Positions 28,142 through 38,229 of a DNA stretch of 64,000 nucleotides are shown in pieces (the stretch's first letter is position 1; each line of letters begins with the position of its first letter). The position numbers and the translations under genes are program-made. The stretch comes from Prochlorococcus sp. AG-402-N08. GTDB lineage: Bacteria; Cyanobacteriota; Cyanobacteriia; PCC-6307; Cyanobiaceae. The stretch covers positions 62,001 through 126,000 of the forward strand of contig QCIS01000004.1 of the NCBI GenBank assembly GCA_003216535.1. The letters are read 5' to 3'. Below the pieces are notes generated by a model. It did not search any database. It had not been told where the DNA came from and saw only the letters and a program-made list of their open reading frames with translations.

Positions 28142-30301
28142 TCAAGCTAATTGAAATTCTTCGTCAAGTTCAGCATCTTTTAAGCTTTGCTTTACACACT
28201 CATTAGCATTAGTAATTTTGAGAGTGTAATCAGCTCCCGCTCTTTGTTTTGTAAATAACAGATAATTCCATCCTATATCTGAAATCTCATCAAGATCATT
28301 TAAATCAAGAATTAATCCTCTTACACCATTTAAATTTTCTACCGATTTCTTTAATTTACTGACTGTAGAGCGTGTAAGTTTGCCCTTTAGAGCAAAAGAA
28401 GCAATTCCATCCTCAAATTTAATAAGATCAGCATCAAAAGTTAATCCTGCTGGAGCAATTCTACAACGTACTTGTAGTGCCTTATCAGACTCTGGTAGGA
28501 AAATATGCATTTTTTCCTTATCAAAATTGTCGTAAGATTTACCTGCAATCCAAACTTCAGATAGTTCAATACTACCTTTTGGCAGAAGATCAGGAGCAAC
28601 TCTTAGGATATTGTTTTCCCATGCATTTGGTTCTGGACAGAAGAAAAAGTCCATAGATTGTTTATTTATAAGTAAATTTGTATAAATTGCGGCCAAATAA
28701 CAAAGTTCAAATGAATGATAACCTGCCATGGAGTGGCTTCCTTTACCACGTTCAGTTCCTAAAGCATAAGGTTGCCCATTTGCTAAAACATTAAAGTATA
28801 TTCCACCTTCTTCATAATCAAGAAACCAACCATTATAAAAGGCAGTTCCCTCACGAGCAAAATTTAGGTATTCAGGTTTGTCATCGTAAACCCCAGCCAT
28901 TATGTAATAAGCAAGTATACCCTGCTCTTGTTGCCACCAAGCTTTTCGATCATGCCAAACTAATCTATGATTCTCTTCTCCATCTTTTAAGGTTCTTTCC
29001 ATCATGTCGTACCAACCGCCTCTTTGGTTATCACAACCAGAACCTGGAATTGCATCAGCTATTTGATGAGCAAAAACCTTATAACTTTCTTTTGGTTTAA
29101 GGCTATGCATTCTTGTTAAATTCCAAGCAACTTTTAAGTTATGACCTACTACACATCGAGCTTGATGAATACCCCAGTTTAAATCATGTGACCAATCTTT
29201 ATAAAATTTTTCATTCATAAATGGACTGTATCCATAATCAGGAAAATGCTCACAAATTGTATCGAAAGTATCCTCCAAGAAAGTTGAATAGCTTTCATCT
29301 TCTGTAGCTAAATAAAGGTTAATTAGATATGCAGGAGCATGATCTCCAACTGAGTTCCAATTTTTCTTAGCTTTATTAATTCCTAATGAATCAGCTTCAC
29401 CGTCGAAGGTAACTGGATCAATATGAGAGTAATAACCACCAAAAGGACCATGGTCTTTGTAATAACGATTAAGGAAGGATATTGTATCATCAAGATCCTC
29501 CTTGATATGGTCCCCTCCTGTAATTCGATAAGTTTGAGTTGGTCCAGCTAATGCATATATTTGCTCATAACAAGGAATTGCATTACCTCCTTCATCCCCT
29601 CCTGCAGTTGAACCCATATATTTCCTCACACTTCCATCAGATTGAATATCAATTTGGCTGTACCAATAGCAAATTCCTTCTGACTTATTTTGATGGCGAA
29701 AATGTTTTTGCATATATTCAGTTCCTTTTTTTGCCGCATCAAGAGCTCTATCGTCTCCTGTAATTAAATATGCTGAGGCAAATCCATAAACTAGTCTTGA
29801 AATAGTATCAAGATTTTGGACTCCATCCAATTTTGCACCTTCTGCACTTAAATCAGTTCTGAAATTTTTAAAATCTATTGTTTCACCCTCATAAACATTA
29901 AACTGCGATTCAAGATAAAAATTAAGTAATTGTTGTATCTGTTTTATCCACCAGTTTTGCTCTTCAAATCTCAAGTCATTAGTATTTCTTCCGAATAAAA
30001 GTAAATGCTTTGCTTCAAATTTTAATCTATCGCTTTCAGGATAGAAAAGTCCATATGCATGAACAAATCTTCCTTCAGTAAGAATATCTCTCAATTCGGG
30101 AGCAACTTGGAATGGCTCCCCTAAGTTGCGAACCAATTCTGCATAACAAGCAGCAGTTATTTTTACAGTGTAAAAACGTCCATCAGAAGTTTCTAATTCT
30201 ACTTCTCCTTGAGAATCAAATACATCTGGAAAATCAACTTTTCTTATATAACCTGCTATTAAATCAGAAAAAGAAAAATCTAATTGGTTTTTGGTAGTCA
30301 T
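28142..30301 (-). CDS. AGE (N-acylglucosamine 2-epimerase-like) protein with unusual N-terminal domain and C-terminal STAS-like domain
   Basis: CYWYSQIDIQSDGSVRKYMGSTAGGDEGGNAIPCYEQIYAL, EGGIYFNVLANGQPYALGTERGKGSHSMAGYHSFELCYLA; C-terminal GVRGLILDLNDLDEISDIGWNYLLFTKQRAGADYTLKI. Confidence 0.75.
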   Translation of the reverse strand: MTTKNQLDFSFSDLIAGYIRKVDFPDVFDSQGEVELETSDGRFYTVKITAACYAELVRNLGEPFQVAPELRDILTEGRFVHAYGLFYPESDRLKFEAKHLLLFGRNTNDLRFEEQNWWIKQIQQLLNFYLESQFNVYEGETIDFKNFRTDLSAEGAKLDGVQNLDTISRLVYGFASAYLITGDDRALDAAKKGTEYMQKHFRHQNKSEGICYWYSQIDIQSDGSVRKYMGSTAGGDEGGNAIPCYEQIYALAGPTQTYRITGGDHIKEDLDDTISFLNRYYKDHGPFGGYYSHIDPVTFDGEADSLGINKAKKNWNSVGDHAPAYLINLYLATEDESYSTFLEDTFDTICEHFPDYGYSPFMNEKFYKDWSHDLNWGIHQARCVVGHNLKVAWNLTRMHSLKPKESYKVFAHQIADAIPGSGCDNQRGGWYDMMERTLKDGEENHRLVWHDRKAWWQQEQGILAYYIMAGVYDDKPEYLNFAREGTAFYNGWFLDYEEGGIYFNVLANGQPYALGTERGKGSHSMAGYHSFELCYLAAIYTNLLINKQSMDFFFCPEPNAWENNILRVAPDLLPKGSIELSEVWIAGKSYDNFDKEKMHIFLPESDKALQVRCRIAPAGLTFDADLIKFEDGIASFALKGKLTRSTVSKLKKSVENLNGVRGLILDLNDLDEISDIGWNYLLFTKQRAGADYTLKITNANECVKQSLKDAELDEEFQLA

Positions 30302-30364
30302 GGTTGCTTATTTAAATTTTTGTGATTAATTTTTTGAAAGATTTGGATAATTTTGAATTGAATA

Positions 30365-32524
30365 TTATCCTGTTTCTTTCGAAACTAGAATCACTACACT
30401 TCTTCCAGTAAGTATATAGTTTGTTTCTGATATTTCTACATAATCTGCTGGATCAACAATATCCTGCGGTGAAGGTAAAGATGTATCAATTGATCTCTCC
30501 CAACAAAGCCCTTTAATTTGTGGGATATCAAATGAAACAGAATCCCAATGCATATTAAACATGCAATGTATATTTTCTGTTTGTTTTGACCCAGGTGTTA
30601 CGTCTCCAATTGTCATTGACAAACATTTGGATTCACTGTTGCTCCAATCAGGATTATTTAATTGGGTTCCATGCCAAGTAATATCAGAAAGACCAAATTT
30701 ATTCGTCTTTCCTGTAAAAAATTTTCCTTTGAAATGATCTAAATATCTTTTTCTTTTTTCAATAAGCTTTTTCCAAAATCTAATCATTTCTTGGCTCTCT
30801 TTACTACCTATAAGATCCCAGTTATACCAATTTAGTTCATTATCTTGACAGTAAGTATTATTATTCCCATTTTGACTTCTCATGAATTCGTCCCCACCTA
30901 CAATCATTGGAACTCCCATCGAAAGCATTAAAAGTGATGCATGGTTTTTAACTTGCCTTTTTCTTAAATCATTAATCCACTGATCATCTGTTGGCCCTTC
31001 AAAACCGCAATTCCAACTTAAGTTATCATTAATTCCATCATTATTATTTTCTCCATTGGCCCAATTATTTTTTTCGTTGTATGCACATAAGTCATAAAGT
31101 GTGAACCCATCATGAGCAGTTATGAAATTGACGCTGTTAGTTGGTTCTGAATGATGCCATTGGTATAAATCTGCACTTCCACTTATCCTAGAGGCAACTT
31201 CCCCAATTAATCCTGAATCTCCTTTGACGAATCCTCTTATCGCATCTCTATATTTACCATTCCATTCTGCCCATCTAGCTCCTGGAAAATATCCAATTTG
31301 ATAAAGACCAGCAGCATCCCAAGCTTCTGCAATAACTTTGGAATCAGCCAATATTTCATCTAATTCAATAGACCAAATTACTGGTGGATGCTCTAGAGGA
31401 GCACCATTTTCGCCCCTACTTAAAACCGATCCTTCATCAAACCGAAATCCATCAACATGCATTTCATCTACCCAAAACCTTAGGCAGTCAAGTATAAATT
31501 TTTCACCTATTGGATGATTACAATTAAAAGTGTTACCGCAACCCGTGTAATCATAATAAAATTCCTTGGAACTATCATCACCTGTCAGATAATAATAAGT
31601 AGAGTTATCAAATCCTTTAAAGCAAAAAGTAGGTCCTTGATGATTGCCTTCATCGGTATGATTAAATACAACATCCAAAATTACTTCAATGCCTGCTTTG
31701 TGGAGGGCTTTAACCATATCTCTAAATTCGTTTAAATGATATCCTGAATTTTCTGATGTACAGTAGGACTGATGAGGAGCAAAATACCCCATAGTGCTAT
31801 ATCCCCAGTAATTAACCAATTTGACTCCATCATGAACTCCAAAAACGTCTTTGTGATCGAAGCTAAAACAAGGTAATAATTCAACCGCAGTAATTCCCAA
31901 GCTTTGAAGATAAGGGATCTTTTCTATTAATCCTTTAAATGTACCTGGATTCTTAACTTTACTAGTAGGACTTTTAGTAAATCCAGCTACATGCATCTCG
32001 TAAACAATAGTCTCAGACATTGGTTTTTTAAGAGGCATATCTCCTTCCCAGTCGTAATTCCTAGAATCTATAACTACGCTTCTCATACTGCAATGTAAAT
32101 TATCTCCAGACCTGCATGCTGCACCCCTATCCCACAAAGTAAGGCAATTACCTTTTGAATAAGGATCTATTAAAACTTTTTCTTTATCAAAACGATGGCC
32201 ATTCCATGGCTCATTAGGCCCATCAACTCTGTAAGCATAACCCATTCCAGGCTTAACACCTTCAACAAATATATGCCACATATAAAATGTATGGTTATCA
32301 GTAGAATCAAGCTGAATTTTAGTTATAGGATCTAAGTCATCTGGATTCTTAAAGATTAATAATTCAACTGAAGTTGCATTTTGACTGTAAACAGAAAAAT
32401 TAACGCCATTTTCTGTAACAGTTGCGCCAAAAGGATGACCACTACCTTCAAATATTTTAAATCCCTCAAAAGATAGGTTTAGATTTTCACCTTTCAAGGA
32501 AGAATTTATTTTTGTTGAGATCAT
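30365..32524 (-). CDS. glgX: Glycogen debranching enzyme/isoamylase
   Basis: GHPFGATVTENGVNFSVYSQNA, YEMHVAGFTK, DVVFNHTDEGN, DGFRFDEGSVL, IAEAWDAAGLYQIGYFP, NFITAHDGFTLYDL. Confidence 0.92.
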   Translation of the reverse strand: MISTKINSSLKGENLNLSFEGFKIFEGSGHPFGATVTENGVNFSVYSQNATSVELLIFKNPDDLDPITKIQLDSTDNHTFYMWHIFVEGVKPGMGYAYRVDGPNEPWNGHRFDKEKVLIDPYSKGNCLTLWDRGAACRSGDNLHCSMRSVVIDSRNYDWEGDMPLKKPMSETIVYEMHVAGFTKSPTSKVKNPGTFKGLIEKIPYLQSLGITAVELLPCFSFDHKDVFGVHDGVKLVNYWGYSTMGYFAPHQSYCTSENSGYHLNEFRDMVKALHKAGIEVILDVVFNHTDEGNHQGPTFCFKGFDNSTYYYLTGDDSSKEFYYDYTGCGNTFNCNHPIGEKFILDCLRFWVDEMHVDGFRFDEGSVLSRGENGAPLEHPPVIWSIELDEILADSKVIAEAWDAAGLYQIGYFPGARWAEWNGKYRDAIRGFVKGDSGLIGEVASRISGSADLYQWHHSEPTNSVNFITAHDGFTLYDLCAYNEKNNWANGENNNDGINDNLSWNCGFEGPTDDQWINDLRKRQVKNHASLLMLSMGVPMIVGGDEFMRSQNGNNNTYCQDNELNWYNWDLIGSKESQEMIRFWKKLIEKRKRYLDHFKGKFFTGKTNKFGLSDITWHGTQLNNPDWSNSESKCLSMTIGDVTPGSKQTENIHCMFNMHWDSVSFDIPQIKGLCWERSIDTSLPSPQDIVDPADYVEISETNYILTGRSVVILVSKETG

Positions 32525-32709
32525 TTATGGTTCTTATTGATAAGATTTATACGAAAATTAAAAAAATAATTCGGTTATCAAAAACTATTTGAAAATCAAT
32601 TTAAAATTTAAAAGAAATAGCCTGTACTTAAAAAATTAATTTTTTTTTCCCTTTATGTAAAAGATTATCTTTTTATCAAGACATAATTTAAATAATTGAT
32701 CTCTTATTT

Positions 32710-34389
32710 TTGGCTATCTTTAGAGTACTATTTTCAAAATTCAAGGATAAAATGTCTCTGAAATTTCCATCTTATAAAAAGAATTTCATTTATTCCGAAA
32801 AATTAGAATCTATTTCTATTCTTGGTAATGTGCATGCAAAAAAATGGAGATGGAATCCTTTTGATAATTCATTAGACTTAAAAAGATTATCTAATGATCT
32901 TTGGAGTTTAAAGTTTAAAGTTTATGGGCCTTCTAAAGATTATTTCAATGGAGCATATTCAATAAGGTTTGTTATCAATCATAATTTTCGCCGCGTATTA
33001 AAAGTAAAGAGTTATTTAAATGGTGTTTGGAAACTTAAAGAGGAGCAAAACGGTGAGACGCTAGATAATGTAAATTTCCTCTTAAAAAAAGACCAAACCA
33101 TGGAATTAATTTTTAATTCAAGTAATTATGAATTGAATTTTATAGTTGACGGTTCATTCTCCGAGGATATTGAAGTAGTTACCAACTTTAAAAGTTATGA
33201 ACTTAATGGATTTGTATGGGATAACTTAAATATGTTTGAAAAATTTAATCCATATTTACCTAATCGATCTTTTGAAAAAGTTTCTGATAATTTGTGGTCT
33301 ATTCAAGTTCCATTAATGAAAAATGGTGGAATTGATTTTAGAGCTGATGGAGTTTATCAATTTCTTATATCTGCTGATAAAGAGGAAAATTTTGGATTTT
33401 CTGGATTTAACAATGGGCAAGGATCAATAGTAAAAGGTTGTGGGTTTTCCAGCAGCAATGGCACCTCAAAACACTCAGCTATCACTGTAAAAATATTTGA
33501 GGATGGTATTTACAAGATTAATTTGATAAACCCTAAAAGTAATCAGCCATATTTTAATATTGAATGTGTAAAGCCTAAGAATGTAAAAAAACCGGTAATT
33601 TTAAATGACTTAAAGAATTTTCAAATTTTAGGATCAATTTACAAGCAGGATTCCTTTGATCCAACAAAACCTGATAGAGATCTTACAAAACTTGAAAATA
33701 ATATTCATCAAATAGAATTAGAAGTTGACTCAGGAGAACATTCTGTAAATTTTGCAATTAGTAATGAACTGTTCTTAGATACCATGGCCTTAGGATGCTG
33801 GTTAGATATTAATGAATTAAATAATGGAAAAACAAATAAATTATCTGGTATTGCATGGCATGGTAAGCCTCACGAATTCAATATCCCTTTTTCCTTGGAT
33901 AAAAAAACAAAATTGAAATTTTCATATAATGAAAATAACGATAATTTTTCTATTGAAACAATCAATGGAGAGGAGCTATTAAAACCAACATTAGAGATAA
34001 ATAACTTATCTATTGTCGGGGATTTTGATAATCCTTTAGAAGCCTGGGATCCTAAATCTGATAAAAATTTAATGATTCATTTAGGAAAATCTCAATATTC
34101 TTTAAAAATTGATCTCATTGCTGACAAAACATATAACTACAAATATGTAGGCAATCTTTCAAATTGGTCGATGGTTTTTGCAGATTATGAATTGGATGGG
34201 TACGGAACTGACTTCAACGGTTCAAACCCCTATGCAGAGAATGCGACAGTTAAAGAATTGAAACTTTACGGTCAACTTACTAGTCATGGTAATCCGCCTG
34301 CATTACAATTCCAATCAAAACATACTGGTTCGCACGAGTTTTTCGCAGACCTTAATACTGGTGCATATTCTGTTAAGTATTTGGGTTGA
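32710..34389 (+). CDS. Multidomain protein with repeated E-set/carbohydrate-binding-like modules (TTG start as given; ATG at 32752 is an alternative)
   Basis: Recurring pattern ISILGNVHAKKWRWNPFDNSLDLKRLSNDLWSLKF / NGFVWDNLNMFEKFNPYLPNRSFEKVSDNLWSIQV / FQILGSIYKQDSFDPTKPDRDLTKLENNIHQIEL / LSIVGDFDNPLEAWDPKSDKNLMIHLGKSQYSLKI. Confidence 0.65.
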   Translation: MAIFRVLFSKFKDKMSLKFPSYKKNFIYSEKLESISILGNVHAKKWRWNPFDNSLDLKRLSNDLWSLKFKVYGPSKDYFNGAYSIRFVINHNFRRVLKVKSYLNGVWKLKEEQNGETLDNVNFLLKKDQTMELIFNSSNYELNFIVDGSFSEDIEVVTNFKSYELNGFVWDNLNMFEKFNPYLPNRSFEKVSDNLWSIQVPLMKNGGIDFRADGVYQFLISADKEENFGFSGFNNGQGSIVKGCGFSSSNGTSKHSAITVKIFEDGIYKINLINPKSNQPYFNIECVKPKNVKKPVILNDLKNFQILGSIYKQDSFDPTKPDRDLTKLENNIHQIELEVDSGEHSVNFAISNELFLDTMALGCWLDINELNNGKTNKLSGIAWHGKPHEFNIPFSLDKKTKLKFSYNENNDNFSIETINGEELLKPTLEINNLSIVGDFDNPLEAWDPKSDKNLMIHLGKSQYSLKIDLIADKTYNYKYVGNLSNWSMVFADYELDGYGTDFNGSNPYAENATVKELKLYGQLTSHGNPPALQFQSKHTGSHEFFADLNTGAYSVKYLG

Positions 34390-35210
34390 TGCTAGTAAAT
34401 TTTTCGAATCATTTTTTAGTACTTTCTGAAAATGTTCTTGTACCTGGGACTGCACTAGATGCATTATTTTGGGGATTTATTGCTTACTGTACTCAGCCTG
34501 TTGCAGCATTTTGTGGAGCAAGATTTGATATAAGTACTAAATTTATATCAATCTCTCTCGCTTTTACATCAGGAGTTTTAATCGCTTTATTATCATATGA
34601 CCTGCTAGATGTAGCTTTTGAAATGGGAGGGGTATATCCAACCTTAATTGGATTAATAACTGGTATATTGCTTTATATTTTTTTAAATAGATTACTTGTA
34701 AATTTAGGAGTGAGATTAGCACATTCACCTTCAACTGCCGAATCAGGAAAATGTAACTGTAAAGAGAAAAAATTTTCTTCGGCTCTTATCGTGGGGGCTC
34801 TAATAGATGGCATACCCGAATCTGCAAGTATTGGTATAAGTCTCCTTGAAAATAGGATAGTAAGTGCATCAATAATAGTAGGAATTATTTTAGCCAATAT
34901 TCCAGAAGGATTAGCAAGTGGAGCTGGATTACGAAAATCAGGAAGTAGTTTGAAAAACATAACAATAATATGGCTTACGGTGGCATTTTTATGTACATTT
35001 TCCTCTTTATGCGCATATGTCTTTCTGTCGGGAGCTCCACTATTTATGCAAGCCTTTATTATTTCTCTTGCAGGAGGAGGAGTTATGGCGATGATCTTAC
35101 AATCTGTTGTGCCTGAAGCTTATAAAGGGACTCATGAATATGTAAGTGTATTTGGAGCTTTGGGTTATTCTTCAATATTTATTCTGGCCAAAATAATTAG
35201 TCCGCATTGA
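34386..35210 (+). CDS. ZIP-family-like metal permease
   Basis: 274 aa polytopic; ALIDGIPESASIGISLLE and GIILANIPEGLASGAGLRKSG. Confidence 0.75.
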   Translation: MMLVNFSNHFLVLSENVLVPGTALDALFWGFIAYCTQPVAAFCGARFDISTKFISISLAFTSGVLIALLSYDLLDVAFEMGGVYPTLIGLITGILLYIFLNRLLVNLGVRLAHSPSTAESGKCNCKEKKFSSALIVGALIDGIPESASIGISLLENRIVSASIIVGIILANIPEGLASGAGLRKSGSSLKNITIIWLTVAFLCTFSSLCAYVFLSGAPLFMQAFIISLAGGGVMAMILQSVVPEAYKGTHEYVSVFGALGYSSIFILAKIISPH

Positions 35211-35213
35211 ACT

Positions 35214-36095
35214 TTAGGAAGTCATCTGTCCAATTAAAACAATTAAATTTTCATTTATATATGAAGATGATATCGTTCCATCACCATTAAGTATGCAAAT
35301 AGTAACCCCCTGATGACTAATTTTTTTATTGCTGGCTGGAATAGAGAAAAATGGATTAATATGATTTGCAGTAAATTCCCATCTATATGCATTGATTGAA
35401 TTTGAACGTTTTGCTTGTGTAATTTCAAATTTTACATTTTCAAATGAGCTCCAGTATTTTGAGAAGAAACTTGAAATTTGAGCTGTTCCAATTGCAGGTG
35501 ATAATAACAATGGATGGTCTAAATAAGTAGAACTTTTTGAAAGTTGTGAAATTGATGGAAATTCTGCCTTTATCGGAAACTGAAAGCCATAGACTAAAGA
35601 AGCTGCTGCATTCTTGTATAAATCTGAAAAATCCCTAACTTTTAAGTCATGAATAATTTTTAAAGTGTCCTCGTTAGCTAAATTTTCTCTTAACAATTCT
35701 CCATCTGCTTTTATCCAACTTACTCCTTGAATTAAGAAGCTATTGCCTGTTGCGGGTAAAGGCCCATTAGGAGTACTTAAAGGTTTGTCACCGGTGTGTG
35801 TCCCAGTACCCTTCCACAAACCAATTATCAGATCTTCGAAACACCACTTGTGATGAACATCTAGATGAACATCAGGGAATGCACCATGTAAGCCAGTTAC
35901 TTCTTCCTCAAAACCTTTTATACCTTTAAAAACCTCAGGATGTGTAGGGATTGTAAAGGTAAATTCATCATTTAAGATACTTGGTATTGAATTGATATCA
36001 GCATTATTCATTACTTTTTCATAGTAAATTTCTGATAATTTTTTATTCTTTTTTGTATTTAAGCTCTCATTTTTAGTTGTATTTTTAATGAACAT
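35214..36095 (-). CDS. Protein with SnoaL-like domain, probably two NTF2-like modules in tandem
   Basis: SILNDEFTFTIPTHPEVFKGIKGFEEEVTGLHGAFPDVHLDVHHKWCFEDLIIGLWKGTGTH; second half VYGFQFPIKAEFP...WSSFENVKFEITQAKRSNSINAYRWEFTANHI. Confidence 0.65.
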   Translation of the reverse strand: MFIKNTTKNESLNTKKNKKLSEIYYEKVMNNADINSIPSILNDEFTFTIPTHPEVFKGIKGFEEEVTGLHGAFPDVHLDVHHKWCFEDLIIGLWKGTGTHTGDKPLSTPNGPLPATGNSFLIQGVSWIKADGELLRENLANEDTLKIIHDLKVRDFSDLYKNAAASLVYGFQFPIKAEFPSISQLSKSSTYLDHPLLLSPAIGTAQISSFFSKYWSSFENVKFEITQAKRSNSINAYRWEFTANHINPFFSIPASNKKISHQGVTICILNGDGTISSSYINENLIVLIGQMTS

Positions 36096-36266
36096 AATAG
36101 ATACATTTTATAGACTTATAAACTTAAGTTATATCTTTCTGAATAGTTAAATTTATTTCTTTTTAAAAAAATATTGTTATCCTAACAAAACGATAATTTT
36201 ACCTGAAATTTTAACTCTTAATTAAACCTAGTGCTATTTTTTGGTTAAACAAGAATATTAAATTAA

Positions 36267-37775
36267 ATGCACGATTATATTATTGTTGGTGCGGGATCTA
36301 GTGGTTCAGTTCTTGCCAGGAGATTTGTAGATGCAGGAAAAAAAGTTCTTCTTATTGAGGCAGGTCATTTAGTAAAAGAAACTGCAAATATAGATAAAGT
36401 TGAGGGATTCCCTAATTTGTGGGGTAGTAAATATGATTGGGCTTACCAGACAATTCCTCAGAAGGATCTCTCTAATAGAATTATAAATATTAATCAGGGA
36501 AAAGTCGTAGGTGGTAGCGGTTCTATTAATGCAATGATGTTTGTTAGAGGTCATAAAAGTAATTATGAGCAACTATCTGAAAAAGGTGGTGAACTATGGA
36601 GCATGGGTAATTTAAATAAAGCTTTATCAAAAATTGAAAATTATATAGACGGTCCCAAGGAAGGCAGATTTCAGACAGGAATTATACAAGTAAGAAATTG
36701 CCCTGATCCCACATCATACTGTCCAGAATTTCAGCAATCTGCAAAAGATATTGGATATAAGTCGGATGATTGGGACTATAATGGTCCAGTTCAAGACTCT
36801 GGGGCAGGACCTCTTCAATTTAATATTGATGAAAATGGCGACAGGCATAGCCCATTCAAAGCTTATTTAAAAGAAATTCTTGATAATAAAAACCTTGAAA
36901 TAATTTCTAATGTAAAAGTCAACAGAATTTCCCTCCATAATAATGTAGCTAACGGTGTTGAAGTTGAATTAGCAGATGGTTCATTAAAAAAAATAACCTG
37001 TAATAAAAAAATAATTATTTCTGCTGGAGCTTTAGGTAGCCCAATACTCTTAGAAAAATCTGGTATTGGTGATCCTAAAATCCTTAAAAATGCAAATATA
37101 AATACTAAGGTTGAGGCACTTTCAGTGGGTAAAAATCTTATGGATCATTTGCAGTTACCAGTACTATTTAAATTAAAAAAACAACTCCCTAATCCAAAAC
37201 TTCTTACAGGAAATGTGCTTTTCGCGGATCTTAATAATAACAGCCCCTATGGTGCTCCAGATATTCAACTAAATTTTACTCCAGCAGCACCTCAGCCACT
37301 ACAAAGATTATTACCTCCATTGGAATTTCCAGTTATGATATTTTTGCCAATACTAATACAACCACAAAGTGTTGGATCCGTACATTGGGATGGTAAGAGA
37401 ATAATGTTAGATCCTCAATATTTATCTAATCAAAATGATATTGAAACATTAAAAAAAGCAATCGATCTATGTATTAAGTTAGCTAATGCAAATGGGCTCA
37501 ATCAATTAGCTTCTGATGCTCTTCTCCCTCCTAAAGAAGGGCATGAAGATTATATAAGAGAGAATGTAACTACTATATGGCATCCAGTAGGAACATGCAG
37601 AATCGGAAAAAATCCAACTGAAAGTGTAGTAAACCAGAAACTACAAGTTCATGGGGTTGAGAACCTACATGTTGTGGACTCATCAGTAACTCCATTTGTT
37701 ACAGGTGGTAATAATCATGTGCTGGCTTTAGTTATGGGAGAAATGGCTGCTGATATTCTTCTAAACTCAGAATAA
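36267..37775 (+). CDS. GMC oxidoreductase (choline dehydrogenase/glucose oxidase superfamily)
   Basis: HDYIIVGAGSSGSVLARRFVDAGKKVLLIEAG, GGSGSINAMMFVRG, TIWHPVGTCRIG, VVDSSVTPFVTGGNNHVLALVMGEMAAD. Confidence 0.93.
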   Translation: MHDYIIVGAGSSGSVLARRFVDAGKKVLLIEAGHLVKETANIDKVEGFPNLWGSKYDWAYQTIPQKDLSNRIININQGKVVGGSGSINAMMFVRGHKSNYEQLSEKGGELWSMGNLNKALSKIENYIDGPKEGRFQTGIIQVRNCPDPTSYCPEFQQSAKDIGYKSDDWDYNGPVQDSGAGPLQFNIDENGDRHSPFKAYLKEILDNKNLEIISNVKVNRISLHNNVANGVEVELADGSLKKITCNKKIIISAGALGSPILLEKSGIGDPKILKNANINTKVEALSVGKNLMDHLQLPVLFKLKKQLPNPKLLTGNVLFADLNNNSPYGAPDIQLNFTPAAPQPLQRLLPPLEFPVMIFLPILIQPQSVGSVHWDGKRIMLDPQYLSNQNDIETLKKAIDLCIKLANANGLNQLASDALLPPKEGHEDYIRENVTTIWHPVGTCRIGKNPTESVVNQKLQVHGVENLHVVDSSVTPFVTGGNNHVLALVMGEMAADILLNSE

Positions 37776-37817
37776 AGCTGTTTTTAGGAGCCTTCTTATA
37801 ATTTTATTTTTAAAATC

Positions 37818-38216
37818 ATGACTTCATCAAATATTGAAGCAGCCTCAAAATTTTATGAGGTTTACAACAACAAGGATTTAGATTTAATCGATAGTATATT
37901 TACTGATGGTTATGTTGGCCACGTAAATGCTCACGATATTGTCGGTGCCGAAAATGCAAAAGGATTTATAGGTGGGTTTATTAAAGGCATTCCTGATGCA
38001 TTTTATGATGTAAACGAAATCTTTGAGAGCGAGGATAAGGTTATTACAAGGTGGACTTGTACTGGTACACAAACAGGGGAATTTTATGGTATGCCTCCAA
38101 CTGGCAAATCAATAGATGTTAAAGGTATAACAATTTTTAAAATCTCAGAAGGCAAAATCGCTGAATTGTGGAATTGCTGGGATCAATTTACATTAGTGGA
38201 ACAGCTTAAATCTTAG
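37818..38216 (+). CDS. SnoaL-like polyketide-cyclase-family/NTF2-fold protein
   Basis: KGFIGGFIKGIPDAFYDVNEIFESEDKVITRWTCTGTQTGEFYGMPPTGKSIDVKGITIFKISEGKIAELWNCWDQ. Confidence 0.85.
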   Translation: MTSSNIEAASKFYEVYNNKDLDLIDSIFTDGYVGHVNAHDIVGAENAKGFIGGFIKGIPDAFYDVNEIFESEDKVITRWTCTGTQTGEFYGMPPTGKSIDVKGITIFKISEGKIAELWNCWDQFTLVEQLKS

Positions 38217-38229
38217 TTTTTACTACCAG

